A stretch of 64,000 nt of DNA from Trichopria drosophilae (taxonomy: Eukaryota > Arthropoda > Insecta > Hymenoptera > Diapriidae), in contig CM059587.1 in assembly GCA_030407085.1 (NCBI GenBank), forward strand, positions 69,923,001 through 69,987,000. Direction: 5' to 3'. The position numbers and the translations under genes are program-made. The notes under the pieces are model-generated. The model saw only the letters and a program-made list of their open reading frames with translations, was not told the origin of the DNA and did no database searches. Of this stretch, positions 54,010-64,000 are shown piece after piece; position 1 is the first letter of the stretch; each line of letters starts with the position of its first letter.

Positions 54010-55076
54010 CGATATATGATAATTAATAAAGAAAGTATCTAATAATATACTTGATTGTTACAGTCGATTATCGAGGATATAAAACAATTTAGATACGAAA
54101 CAGTCCCTCTTGTTGTCTTCAATGCTCTTTACTGCGAATAATTATATTGAAGTGTAGCTGGGGACAGCTTGACGATATTAGTGACGACATCCTGGTTGTT
54201 GAAAAAGTAGACATTTTGTAGCTATTTATTGATAAGTATGTAAACATTTTTGAAATGTAATCTTCCAGTGATCTTGGGAGTACATTTTTTCATTTAGAAA
54301 AGAATCTCCGAAATTGACTTACAGGAGAAAGGAGAAAAAACTATTAGAGGCATGTGTTACTGCTGATTATAGTATCAAGAATTTAAGGCTTTTCACGTAA
54401 TGATATATTCTGCTATTATTTCAAGCTCCGAAGTTCTTCCATCTTTGTCTACTTGCATTTTTAAAAATATTCTGCTGTCATTTCAAGCATGAAGTGCACT
54501 TGTGATAAAATTATGATACACAACTATTCATAATGAAAGTGTCTCCTAATATATTTATTTTCTACAGTCGAATTGTCAGGATTCCCATGACAGGGAATGG
54601 TACAAGAGGTACAAATAGATAAGGCTGGAAGAACTTGGGAGCTCGAAATAATAGCAATATATCATATTAGGATAAAAGATTTAAATTCTTGGTACGATTG
54701 CTCACAGTTTCTTCTAATCAGTTTTCGATTACCTTTCTTCCGTAAGTCAAGTACAGAGATTCTATTGTAAATTAAAAAACATACTCCAAAGATCACTGCA
54801 CATTACATTTGACAAATGATACTTACGTTTCAGTAAATTTTCAGGACCACCAAAAATTCAATTTTTTTCCAGCAAGGATTTCATAGAAGTGCTGTCAAAA
54901 CACCAAGTTCGCTAAGCTGTTCCCAGCTACTCTTCAATAGTTTCTTATGGTAAAGAGCACCGAATCCATGGAGGTGGACTATTTCGTGTTAAACAGGACC
55001 TGCCAGTGGAACCATGGCTACGTATAAACAATCGAGTGCAATAGACATTTGTATCGTTAGATAGTTTCTTTATTAA
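54010..55076. mobile_element. ~1.07-kb hairpin element, diverged arms
   Basis: Outer ends TTAATAAAGAAAGTATCT (54019) and AGATAGTTTCTTTATTAA (55059). Inner anchors AGTGTAGCTGGGGACAGCTT (54152) and AAGCTGTTCCCAGCTACTCT (54914). Its right end coincides with the TTAA of the next element. Confidence 0.6.
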
Positions 55077-56615
55077 CCCTGTGCGTCTCAGTGGGACAGA
55101 CGTCGGCCCACTTACATTTACATAGATTTTGCTGTTTTTCTCGTGAAATTTAAGACCCATTTTGATCAAATCTTTTTCTGTTATTTATATAGACCCTAAT
55201 AATTAGTAAAAAAAAAATTGTTTCCCCTTTATTGCTAATAATATAATTGTTATTAACAAAACAAGTTAAAAATATGAGTTTTTTCTCGAATTAATGCAGT
55301 TTTAAGAAAACCTCCCATTATTTTTTTCTGAAAATTTTTTCATAGAGATTTTTTGTATCGCTGACGAATACGGGGTTCGTTTTTTGAAATTCAAAATGGC
55401 TGATCTGAAATGGCGGATAAAAATTTTAAATATAACTGTATTTGGACGAAATTTGATATTCGAGTGTTTTCGGGGTCGCTGATTACTAATCCGAGGTTAG
55501 ATTTGCGAAATTCAAAATGGCGGCAAAAATTTTAAATGTAACTCGAGAAAAAATTTATGAAGTATTTAATTCGGATTACACATTGGAAAAGAGGCTAAGG
55601 GCTGGGATTCGCTACTACATAGAAGCTTCCAGGGCATCCAAGACTCACCACGTAGAAGTTCCTTAGTCCGATTTTAAGTCCCTTTTCTATTGTTTTTAGT
55701 TTTTTAGTTTTTAAATTTTTAAATTTTAAATGTAATAATACTAAGATTTATTTATTTATGATATGCAATAAAACAGTTTTTTTTTAAATCTCAAGTACAA
55801 CGGAAAATTGAAAACTTTACACATATATTGTGTTCTATATTCATTAATATGAGTGCTTCATTGAACATATCTCCTTCGCTTTTTATTCGGTAACATTACA
55901 GATAAGTGTTCTGCATTTGCTTGTCGTTTCCAACAACTAATTCCTCTTCTTAAAGATTTTCGACATTTTTTTATGGATGCAGTATTTGCTAATAATTCAT
56001 TTATGACCATTAATCTAAATTGTTTCAATTTCCTGTGTTTTTCCTTATAATAAATGCTTATAAACAATCGGCGAATGATGACATATTAGAAATATTTATT
56101 ATATATATGTGGCATACAATTAGCTTCAATTTTTACATAATCCCTCACACATATAATTTTCTACGCGGGTAACATCGCATTTACGATTAGCTCCCTGAAA
56201 TTTGCCGGAATACCGGATATCGTTCAAATAGTGTAATATTTTACAATGTGCACATGTTATATTAGATTTGAGATTTTTAAAACTAATTCGGATACTTAAT
56301 CAGCCGCAATAAAAATCCTCAACTAACAAATTTTGTCCAAATAGAATTACATCTTAAATTTTTGTCTGCCATATTGAATCTGCCATTTTGAATTTCGAAA
56401 AAATAACTTCGGATTCATAATCAGCGACTCCAAAAACGCCCGAATAACAAATTTTGTCCAAATAGAATTATATTTTAAATTTTTTCCGCTATATTGGATG
56501 CGCCATTTTGAATTTCACAAATCTAACCTCGGATTCGTAATCAGCGACCCCAAAAAACCCCAAGTAACAATTTTCAGCTAAATTGGACAAAAGGAAAAAT
56601 GCGTGACTCAATGGG
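55077..56615. mobile_element. piggyBac-like palindromic element (TTAA target)
   Basis: TTAA at 55073-55076 and 56616-56619; ends CCCTGTGCGTCTCA and, inverted, CCCATTGAGTCACGC. Inverted arms carry the GGTCGCTGATTACTAATCCG / CGGATTCGTAATCAGCGACC words and AAAATGGCGG. The unique centre (about 55550-56160) has no recognised gene. Confidence 0.7.
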
Positions 56616-56619
56616 TTAA

Positions 56620-56974
56620 TTTATTTCTGTAAAATATTTCTAATACATTCCATACTCAAAATGCCAGGAATTCTTTAAAAAAATGTTAAACATGCATGAA
56701 GCTGGATGAACTTTAGAGCTGAAAATAATAACAACATATGTCATTACGAGAAATGATTCAAATTCATAATACGGTTATTCGCACTTGTTTTTAATCATTT
56801 TCGTTTTCTTTTCGCTAATAAATCTAGTATGCAGAATCTTTTGTAAATTAAAAAATGTATTTTCAAGATCGTTTCAACATCACATTTGAGAAAAGATTGC
56901 TTACATTTTCGTAGAATTTCAGAAGCTGCAAAATTTTCATTTTCAAGCTATGCTTCAAGCAGATCTTAGTTTTG
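56620..56974. repeat. Diverged relative of the 53.3-kb hairpin family
   Basis: Shares TTTGTAAATTAAAAA, CAAGATC and TTGAGAAAAGATTGCTTAC-like blocks with 53340-53480 and 54760-54830; single arm only. Confidence 0.45.
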
Positions 56975-58060
56975 TGTGATCTCATAGGCAGCAATGTTGG
57001 ACTTTTTATTTCTATGAAGGTGTTTCCGAAATTGTGGGCCAGTTGAATGCTTACAATGTATGTTGTCATTGTAAATAAATAAATAAATTTGTATGTTATT
57101 TTATTTCAAATTTGTACACTAATTTGAAATATATGAAATGAATGTATGCTCTTATCTAAATAGTCTTCATTTATGATAAACATTTCCTTATCTTTTCTTA
57201 AACAGCTCTTTTTATTTAATTTAAAACTATCCAAAACAATTACATATATCAGTTTTATCATCACCATTTCAAGGATTGAAAATTCTTTTCTTTATTATGT
57301 GATCAGCTAAAATAAGTTCACCAGTTGATAACGATCGCCGAATAGGGGGTCCAGGTATCGCGCTCTGTAATTTTTCATTTTATCAAATAAAATATTTGTG
57401 CCGGGTCTTAAAAGGGTAGTCGCGAAAACTGTCGAGGTCGAGGTCTTCCGCTCCATAGTTTTTTATCTATTAGTTATAATACTTTGGTCGCACTTGGAGG
57501 TAATTTCAAGGTCAAATAATCTACTCGGATTTGTATATATGTATTGGAGATACCTGTAAACAAGGGTACTACACGAGTATGCTACGCAATGGAAAATCTA
57601 GGATTCATGTAAACGGCAACATTCTAACAAACAAAACATGTCCAAGAAATTCTAAAGATTTATACGTTCTTAATTTACATGAAGTTTACATTTTCATAAA
57701 TATGATATTACACATGGCATTTTTTATCAACTATTGTATATTAGCAAAAATGAGTGAAATCCCACAAAAAACACTTCTTGTAAAAAAACTCGCCATGTTC
57801 ATATTCGTAAAACATAATTACCACAAAAATGCTATAAGAATTAAATTATGTACAATTCTAAAGCTATATTCTTATTCTACAAAAAGCAGTGAAATCATGT
57901 AATAAGACCAAGTTCTTTCTAATGAAAAAAACTATTGATTAATGCAATATACAATAATTTGGAAAGAAAATTTTGCGTACATTGAGAACAGCACAAAATT
58001 TTTCAAGAAACTTCTTTGAAGTCAAAGTAATTCTAATCATTTGTTTAATGAAATTACCAT
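56975..58060 (+). repeat. Rep-B copy 2 (inverse of 9480-10610)
   Basis: The reverse complement of copy 1 from the AGGCAGCAATGTTGGACTTT end through the TACAATTCTAAAGCTATATTC region. A 123-codon ORF (57531-57902) is not kept open in copy 1, so it is not supported as a gene. Confidence 0.75.
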
Positions 58061-59100
58061 TTAATAAAAAAATGTTATTAATGAATTTAATAATCGATAT
58101 AAATGAACTTTAAAAATCGATGCAATATCATCAATAATATACACATTGGCTCTTATTCCAAGCATTCCACAAGTGGCTTGTCAAAAACTTGGCTGCCCTT
58201 TTAGCCAAGTTTTTCGGAGAATCTTGGTCCCCGAAGAATGGTCCCTATTTCGAAGTGTCATGCAATTTTCAGAATATATGCATTAGTTTGTTAGTCAATA
58301 CATTATTATATTATTTGAAATTTCTTATGTTTCGTAACGCACATATTCCAGTTAATTTATCATCACAGCATTTACATTCATTTGCACAACAAAATATTCA
58401 TCTTACCAATATTTGATACGACAAAGAATCTAGTATTATATAACTCTATTAGTAAACAAATCTAATACAACAAATGGGATATTTATTATTGCATAATGAG
58501 ATGAGGGGGAAAAAGCATAATAAATTAAGTAAAAACATTGGGTTTCGAGGGTGTAATGGTAGCACCCAACCGTCAACGGAGGGGCATATGTCGTGGGTTT
58601 GTAAGATGAACCATTCTTTGTTTACCATTCGAGGTATTGCTTGTTGTCAATGCAATACAATATCATAATTGTTGTTTTACTTCCTGTATATTTCTGCAAT
58701 TTCATCTATAGCATACATTTTTGGCGAATGGTAATATGGCGCTATCTAGAAACATGAAACCATATTGAAAATTGCAAGAACTTCATTTTCAAAAAAATAG
58801 TTTTGTATTTTGGGATAGCATTATACCTGTATTACTTAACACCATAAACAGATTACTGAATGACGGCGTTTTTTTCTTAACTCCCAAAACTTGACTAAAA
58901 GGGCAGCCAAGTTTTTGACAAGCCAGTTGTGGAATGCTTGGAATAAGAGCCAATGTGTATATTATTGATGATATTGCATCGATTTTTAAAGTTCATTAAA
59001 TTCATTAATAACATTGTTTTATTAAATGGTAATTTCATTAAACAAATGATTAGAATTACTTTGACTGCAAAGAAGTTTCTTGAAAAATTTTGTGCTGTTC
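57990..59100. repeat. Inverted repeat, ~0.22-kb arms, 0.65-kb spacer
   Basis: 58000-58225 and 58880-59095 are near-perfect inverses (GGCTCTTATTCCAAGCATTC; AAAACTTGGCTGCCCTTTTA). The left arm overlaps the end of Rep-B. The spacer has no recognised gene. Confidence 0.75.
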
Positions 59101-59104
59101 TTAA

Positions 59105-59108
<4 letters not shown>

Positions 59109-59152
<44 letters not shown>
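59109..59152. repeat. (CT)n microsatellite
   Basis: About 22 CT units with one TT interruption. Ser/Leu and Arg/Glu repeat ORFs over it are artefacts. Confidence 0.95.
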
Positions 59153-59900
59153 GTGGTGGAGACCTTCTAGCCTTCGATCGGACCCTGACAATGTATAGAC
59201 CAGGAGCTGGTGACCAAAAAATGTTACTGATTTCTTCGCGTATGCAAATTAAATTGGGAAGTTGTGTGGGTATTTCATGAACTTTAAGCGAATAATTAAT
59301 CCACATTCGACTGCAACGGTGTTGCAAACGTAATAAATGTTTGTAACAAAAACTTGTTCTTTTGAACAATTAATTAGCGTATGCCAAATTTTATTCTTAA
59401 ACTTTATCATTATAATATTAATATATAAATATTAATAATTATTTCATCCTGCAAAAAAAATTTGCATTTCGAACAATGGCTTCGTGTATGCCGTTTCGCA
59501 ATCTTCTGTTTGTTGATATGAAAATCGCATTGACTATTATTGAAATCATTTTGACTATTAATTGTTTTAAATAAGCGGCAAAGAAGAAATACAATTTTAG
59601 TGCTTTCTCTCAACTAGAGAATTGCATTATTTTATATTTATAAATGTATTTTATAAATGTATTTTATATATATATATTTTTATATAATGCAATAGTTTTA
59701 ATAAAATTAAATACAGGTGGGGTTTGTTTTCCATATAAAACCAATAGTAAAATAAATTTTTCTGGCCTTAAATATCTCCGTTTAAGTTAAATCTTTTGCG
59801 GTTGTTCGCATTAGCACGACGCATTGTTTATTTTTCGTTTGTTTACATTCAGTATGTATGCCGTCTTCCCGAGAAATCATTTTGATTATTATGAAAGGAT
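59153..59900. other. AT-rich spacer
   Basis: No supported gene; (TA)n-rich at 59665-59690. Confidence 0.35.
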
Positions 59901-60630
59901 AATAGTCGCCCCGGTAACTCGCTAAAAGTGCCAAAATTGTGCACATCTTCATATCACTTTGAAACTTCGCATACGTTTAGAGGGTATCTAGAGTAATAAT
60001 TTCCGAAGGGGAGCCATCTTGAATTTTGCTTCAGAAGCAAGATGGCGGCCTTTTTGTAAATTCACCATTTATTTTTTACCACTTTATTTTTAGTTAGTTC
60101 CAATTATTTTTTGGTTCAAATGTGAAAGTTATTTATTATAACATCACGACTATTATTGTCTTCATGAATTTCGGTCAAATTTCAAAATGGCGGATAATTT
60201 AATAAATTATTAACACTTAGAGTCACACATTTTTCTATTCAAGCAATTCAGTTGAAAATCGTTACTCGGGGGTTTCGTGGTCGCTGGTTAGGAATCGAAC
60301 GTCAGATTGATTTAACCTCCGAGTAACAAATATTGGGCAAATGGAAACATTTCTAAAATTTTTGTCTGCCATACTGGATTCGCTATTTTGTATTTGGTAA
60401 ATCTAGCATAGGATTTGTAATCGATGTCTCCAAAAACATTACCATATACCAAATTGCGAGTAATTAGCTTTAAAAACATCATCAATAATAAGACATAAAC
60501 ACAAAATAGTTCGAGGTTTAACCGCTAGGCGGCTATCAAGTCCGATAGAAATGTAGCTCTCGGCGCTTAGTACATACATGCACCAGTCAGTAGCCCTGTT
60601 TTTAACGATAATTCTTTTCTATAACGATAA

Positions 60631-60738
60631 GCTTGTAAAGCTCATTTAAAGAAATGTTCTTGTTATAATGGATGTTCTTTACGTTGCTCTTGTAAACGCC
60701 AAAAGGTTGCATGTACACTACTGTGTAGAAACTGCCAA
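60631..60738 (+). pseudogene. Cys-rich CXC-like exon fragment
   Basis: One frame reads CKAHLKKCSCYNGCSLRCSC then KRQKVACTLLCRNCQ and ends at AAG|GTAAGT (60739). The spacing of ten cysteines resembles tesmin/TSO1-type CXC motifs (CxC...C.C....C...C..C) that occur in chromatin proteins and in some insect transposon-associated proteins. TAA bounds it upstream (60628-60630), so it would need a splice acceptor. It sits inside a TA/inverted-repeat element, suggesting a captured or element-encoded exon. Confidence 0.4.
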
Positions 60739-60796
60739 GGTAAGTGTCAAAATATTAATGAAAAAAATGAAACAGATAAATAAAATACAACAATAG

Positions 60797-60839
60797 AAAA
60801 AAAAACAAAAAAAAAAAAAAAAAAAAAAAACAAAAAAAA
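60797..60839 (+). repeat. A-rich run
   Basis: Almost pure A with four C interruptions, about 60 bp after the CXC-like piece. Confidence 0.9.
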
Positions 60840-61402
60840 GTTGTTAACCGCCGCGTCCCCGTCGCGACTCTGGTTTCGCTAAGAGCGGTATCCATTTGCA
60901 CCATCTAATATCCATGTTAAAAGAAATCACAAAATAGGATAGATAATGCCTGTTTTTGTTTCTATGCCCGCCATATTGGATCCGCCATCTTGAGTATTCA
61001 GAATCGTAATCAGCATCAAAATACAATATTATTTCATTGAAAAGTACATTATACTACTACTTTACAATATAAGAATACTATGTGTTCAGTAATAACTCAA
61101 TAATGTAGTAAAGTGGCCGCCATTTTGAAATTTGATCGAAATTCATGAAGATAAAAATACTTGTGATATTATAATAAATAACTTTCATATTTGTACCAAA
61201 CAACAATTTGAAATAACTAAAAATAAAGTCGTAAAAAAATAAATAGTGATTTTTCGAAAAAGGCCGTCATCTTGGTTCTGTAGCAAAATTCAAGATGCTC
61301 CCCTTCGGAAATTCTTACTCCAGATACCCTCTAAAAGTATGCAAAGTTTCAAAGTGGTATGAAAAGTTGCACAATAATTTTGCTTACCGGGGAGACTATA
61401 AA

Positions 61403-61960
61403 GGGAGTTCAAGAATGACAGAGAAAGATCAGGGCAGATCAAGGACAATCGAGAAAGATTGAGGAAGATCGAAAAAGTCCGAGGAATATCGAAACAAGTT
61501 GGGAAAGGTGATACATGTCTAGAGGAAATGAGGCAGACGATAAAGTGTCCAGGGGATCAAGTCAAAGACAATAAAATGGTTTACGATGAAATGTTCATAA
61601 GTCATTCTTCCTACAGTCGTTGAAATGTACAAATCATTAATTGATTTTGTCAAAGTGACGCAAAGATCATTACACAATTAAAATTATCTATACTATTATA
61701 TTAAGATGTAATAAATTAAAAACATGTTTTTAATGACATATAGGAATGATTAGCTAATTAAATGAAAGTATGCTTAACTTATTGGGTCCTTCCTCGTTCA
61801 AAGCAAAGCAGAAAATTCCAATGCGGAAATAAGAAACGAACTTAATACATACGCATATGTGTAATACTAACTAATATTAAGGCAGGTAAAAAATCAGAAC
61901 TCAGTTAATTATACAAACTAATAAAGATATATTGTAAAATACATAAATATAAATATTTAC
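61403..61960. other. Gene-free stretch with faint AAGTGTCC-like tandem words
   Basis: 61430-61590 has irregular AGATCRAGG/GATAAAGTGTCCAGG words distantly like the minisatellites at 14836 and 47966. Nothing else recognised. Confidence 0.35.
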
Positions 61961-61968
61961 AGCGAGCA

Positions 61969-62478
61969 TCATATTTTATTTTGTTGTTGTGGTTGTTTGG
62001 AATTCTCACTAGCGACCTGCTCATATGCTTCTGATGAGAAGTTCCCTGCTGGTGGATCGTTTTGATATTTGTTTTCCATTCCTATCCGAATCAGCTGACC
62101 ATCTTCAGTTAAGGTTTCGGCAGCATGAGATGGATATCCGTCACTGGGTATATTTTCCGTTTTTTCTTTCCCTTATTGCGTGTCATCCACTTCTCCCACA
62201 GAAGTGCTTGCCCGCGACGAACAGCCGTTGAAGGGGATCGGTTTGATTTTACGCTCGTTATTGGCGAGGGGACACACGTCGACGACGAACTTCCAACACC
62301 TCCGCTTGGCGAATTGGCAGATTTTGCCGATGCTGCCTGAGCAACCGATGCTGTGTAAACTTCCGACGGCGCCATTTGTATGCTGCACTGGCACTGTCCA
62401 ACTGACAACTGAGCCGGTACAGTTGCAACAGTACCATCCAATATCTTGTCCCTCAAAATAATGAATGGACGAATCCAA
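61969..62478 (-). pseudogene. Relic or last exon of an unrecognised Ser/Gln-rich protein
   Basis: The minus strand keeps protein-like sequence in two frames. 62456-62109 reads ...TVATVPAQLSVGQCQ...SGGVGSSSSTCVPSPITSV...; the other frame passes TAA at 62173-62175 and gives GKEKTENIPSDGYPSHAAET, LTEDGQLIRIGMENKYQNDP and SSEAYEQVASENSKQPQQQN before TGA at 61969-61971. Composition and codon use differ from the AT-rich surroundings. A frameshift is needed to join the parts, which suggests a pseudogene, though a spliced last exon is possible. The family was not recognised. Confidence 0.4.
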
Positions 62479-62634
62479 GATGGCGGTAAGAGACCAATGG
62501 CAGGTATGAAAGATATGGAAATGTACTGCAGTTAAGGTCTAGACGGTCCTCCAGCTAATGACACATGCATCATAAACCATTTTAGGGACAGATAAATAAC
62601 TTTCCTTTTCTTCGAGTGGGGTACAAACTTACGA

Positions 62635-62735
62635 CTGTCCAAAATTCCGAATGCTACAAAATGCCGAATTCCAAATCGCCGAATAACTATATTACGAACA
62701 CCCGAATGTTCGAAATCCCGAATACAACACAGAGA
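62635..62735 (+). repeat. Irregular CCGAAT repeat
   Basis: CCGAAT or CCGAA recurs about every 12-18 bp (CCGAATGCTACAAAATGCCG, CCGAATTCC, CCGAATAAC, CCCGAATGTTCG, CCCGAATAC). Confidence 0.7.
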
Positions 62736-62749
62736 ATAGTACATTACCT

Positions 62750-63240
62750 AACAAGGGTGTAAAGTATACTTTTACGCACGGGACGGGAACCATACATACG
62801 AGGCGCCGAGTGATGTGTAAAGTTCCCGACCCGTGCGTAACAGTTATACTTTACACACGTGTTAGGTATCCTATTTTTTGTATTTGCGCGCGTAAAGTGA
62901 GTGCATAAAGTTTTGATGCCTGTTTGAGTGCGTAAAGTGTAACTTTACGCACGACCGGTCATTTTACGAATTTCGTCGTAGGGAGTGCATAAAAGTTTAC
63001 TTTACGAGCGAAAGATAGGCATCAAAAGTACTTTACGCACGAACTTTACGCCCGCAATTACAAAATAGTAGTTTTCGATACAAGTGCGTGTGCGTAAAGA
63101 ACTTTACACATACACACGTGTGCCGAAATATTGTTTACGTACGGCTTTTCCGTGCGTAAAGTATAATCGAGTGCGTAAAGTTTACTTTACGCACGAGTTT
63201 ACTTTACGCACCGAAAAGACGTACATAAAAGTGTTTTTTA
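62750..63240. repeat. CGTAAAGT/ACTTTACG palindrome cluster
   Basis: More than a dozen GTGCGTAAAGT or ACTTTACGCAC words in both orientations. The best hairpin is GTGCGTAAAGT-TT-ACTTTACGCAC (63171-63194). 63143-63235 is nearly identical to the module in both arms of the giant palindrome. Confidence 0.85.
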
Positions 63241-63847
63241 CCCAGTATTAGAATTCTTATGCCCCGTAAAAGATTTTACGCATACACTGAGGGACATTTT
63301 CAGGGAAAATAGCAAATGGGCATACTTGCAATGACAGCATTGTAAGTTTGCTGGCTTTCATCGTAAAAAAATTAACTATTTTCGCATTAAAATCGTCTTA
63401 CCACAAAGAAACATAATCTGTACTAAATGATCTGGAAATCTATGCTTTCATAGTGTAACCCGATTACAGCGAAAGCATACCCTTTTATTATTAGTCCAGT
63501 CACTATGTACAAAAAAAATGGTTGAAAAAGACAAAATTCCTAGTAGCAATTTTTTTTTCTAGGTTGTAGGGGACATCGAGAAAAGCTTAACTCTCATTTT
63601 TCAGCACCTGAGAGCGCGTGCTTCTTTTGCTAGACTAAAAAACGTAGAAAGTCTTATGTCGATCGCCTGAAGTTAGACAAAGAGATGGCCGCTGTCAAAC
63701 TTTGATGCTTTATTTTTCCTATTTATAAGCTAACAATTTTGTCCATACTACTTTAATCGCTATTCCTCGACACGAGAATCCGATTTCTGCAAAAAAAATC
63801 CCGAAAATCCCTCGAAAATCACCAATTTCACGGCGCAAAGTTTTCTC
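63241..63847. other. Gene-free stretch
   Basis: No supported ORF or repeat relation seen in this window. Confidence 0.3.
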
Positions 63848-63865
63848 GCCTCTGACGTCAGAGGC
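63848..63865. promoter_or_regulatory. 18-bp perfect palindrome with CRE octamer
   Basis: GCCTCTGACGTCAGAGGC contains TGACGTCA (63853-63860), the CREB/ATF consensus, within a GC-rich patch. The sequence does not show whether it is a binding site or part of a repeat. Confidence 0.6.
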
Positions 63866-64000
63866 GGTCCCGCCTCGGCACGCTCGAGGGCCCTTAAGGC
63901 TACATTAGCGGAATCAAAACAGCTATAATTGCATATATTTTCGGCAATTCCAGCCGAAAATTTTAGCTGATATGAATCAGCTAATCCAGCGGAGTCATTT

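Larger units (their letters stand above)
59904..61402. mobile_element. ~1.5-kb inverted-repeat element with internal exon-like piece
   Basis: Ends ATAGTCGCCCCGGTAA (59907) and TTACCGGGGAGACTAT (61384) are inverted, and the similarity runs inward for about 300 bp (GAGGGTATCTAGAGTAA, TTCCGAAGGGGAGCATC-like, ACTTTCATATTTG). Inner parts share AAAATGGCGG and GGTCGCTGGTTAGGAATC words with the TTAA elements. A poly-A-rich run lies at 60797-60839. Confidence 0.65.

Noticed and set aside
57531..57902. 123-codon ORF in Rep-B
   Set aside because: Not preserved in the inverse copy at 9600-10000.
58895..59369. Arg/Glu-repeat ORFs
   Set aside because: Products of the (CT)n microsatellite.
1..64000. Bacterial-type promoters, ribosome binding sites and operons
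   Set aside because: Retroelements, LTRs, splice-like sites and AT-rich repeat content show eukaryotic nuclear DNA.

Overview
The window looks like AT-rich insect nuclear DNA that consists almost entirely of transposable elements and their relics. There are no operons or bacterial signals. Recognisable proteins all belong to retrotransposons or DNA transposons of kinds common in insects (Jockey, copia, Ty3/gypsy, hAT, Penelope-like), and TA- or TTAA-flanked palindromic elements are everywhere. An insect such as an ant or wasp is plausible, but the order is inferred, not shown. No complete host gene was found. Three short coding-like pieces could be exons or gene relics: 53046-53304 (+), 60631-60738 (+) and 61969-62478 (-).

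Layout. 0.25-4.4 kb: a TA-flanked element carrying a second 2.3-kb palindromic element. 4.9-7.9 kb: a minus-strand, 5'-truncated, broken Jockey-clade retrotransposon. 7.9-19 kb: a mosaic of dispersed repeats (called Rep-A, Rep-B and Rep-C here), a gypsy fragment with an LTR-like sequence, and a foldback-like element with tandem 80-bp units. 19.1-20.3 kb: a TTAA palindromic element.

20.5-41.3 kb is the main structure: a giant nested palindrome with about 7.3-kb arms (20487-27762 and 30533-41270) around a 2.8-kb loop. Each arm carries a piggyBac-like palindromic element at a mirrored position. The right arm has since taken up a young copia element with identical LTRs, and the left arm an 842-bp TA-flanked element whose empty site survives in the right arm. 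The loop holds a more diverged third copy of the arm sequence and a relic resembling the C-terminus of a Penelope-like element with a GIY-YIG-like motif. Just outside the right end, on the minus strand, lies a sequence that fits the hammerhead ribozyme core.

41.7-46.4 kb: a hAT element with an uninterrupted 891-codon transposase and a likely 5' intron. 46.4-49.9 kb: a perfect 51-nt inverted repeat holding five TCAAGGTCA sites, a second foldback-like element, and more Rep-A/Rep-C. 49.9-52.8 kb: no recognisable gene. 52.8-64 kb: tandem repeats, hairpin elements, TTAA and TA palindromic elements, a second Rep-B copy, and a cluster of CGTAAAGT/ACTTTACG palindromes.

Only two elements look recently active or capable of activity: the hAT element (intact transposase) and the copia element (identical LTRs and a perfect 5-bp target duplication, but broken gag). 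The many palindromic elements encode no transposase of their own here and would depend on Tc1/mariner- or piggyBac-type enzymes made elsewhere.
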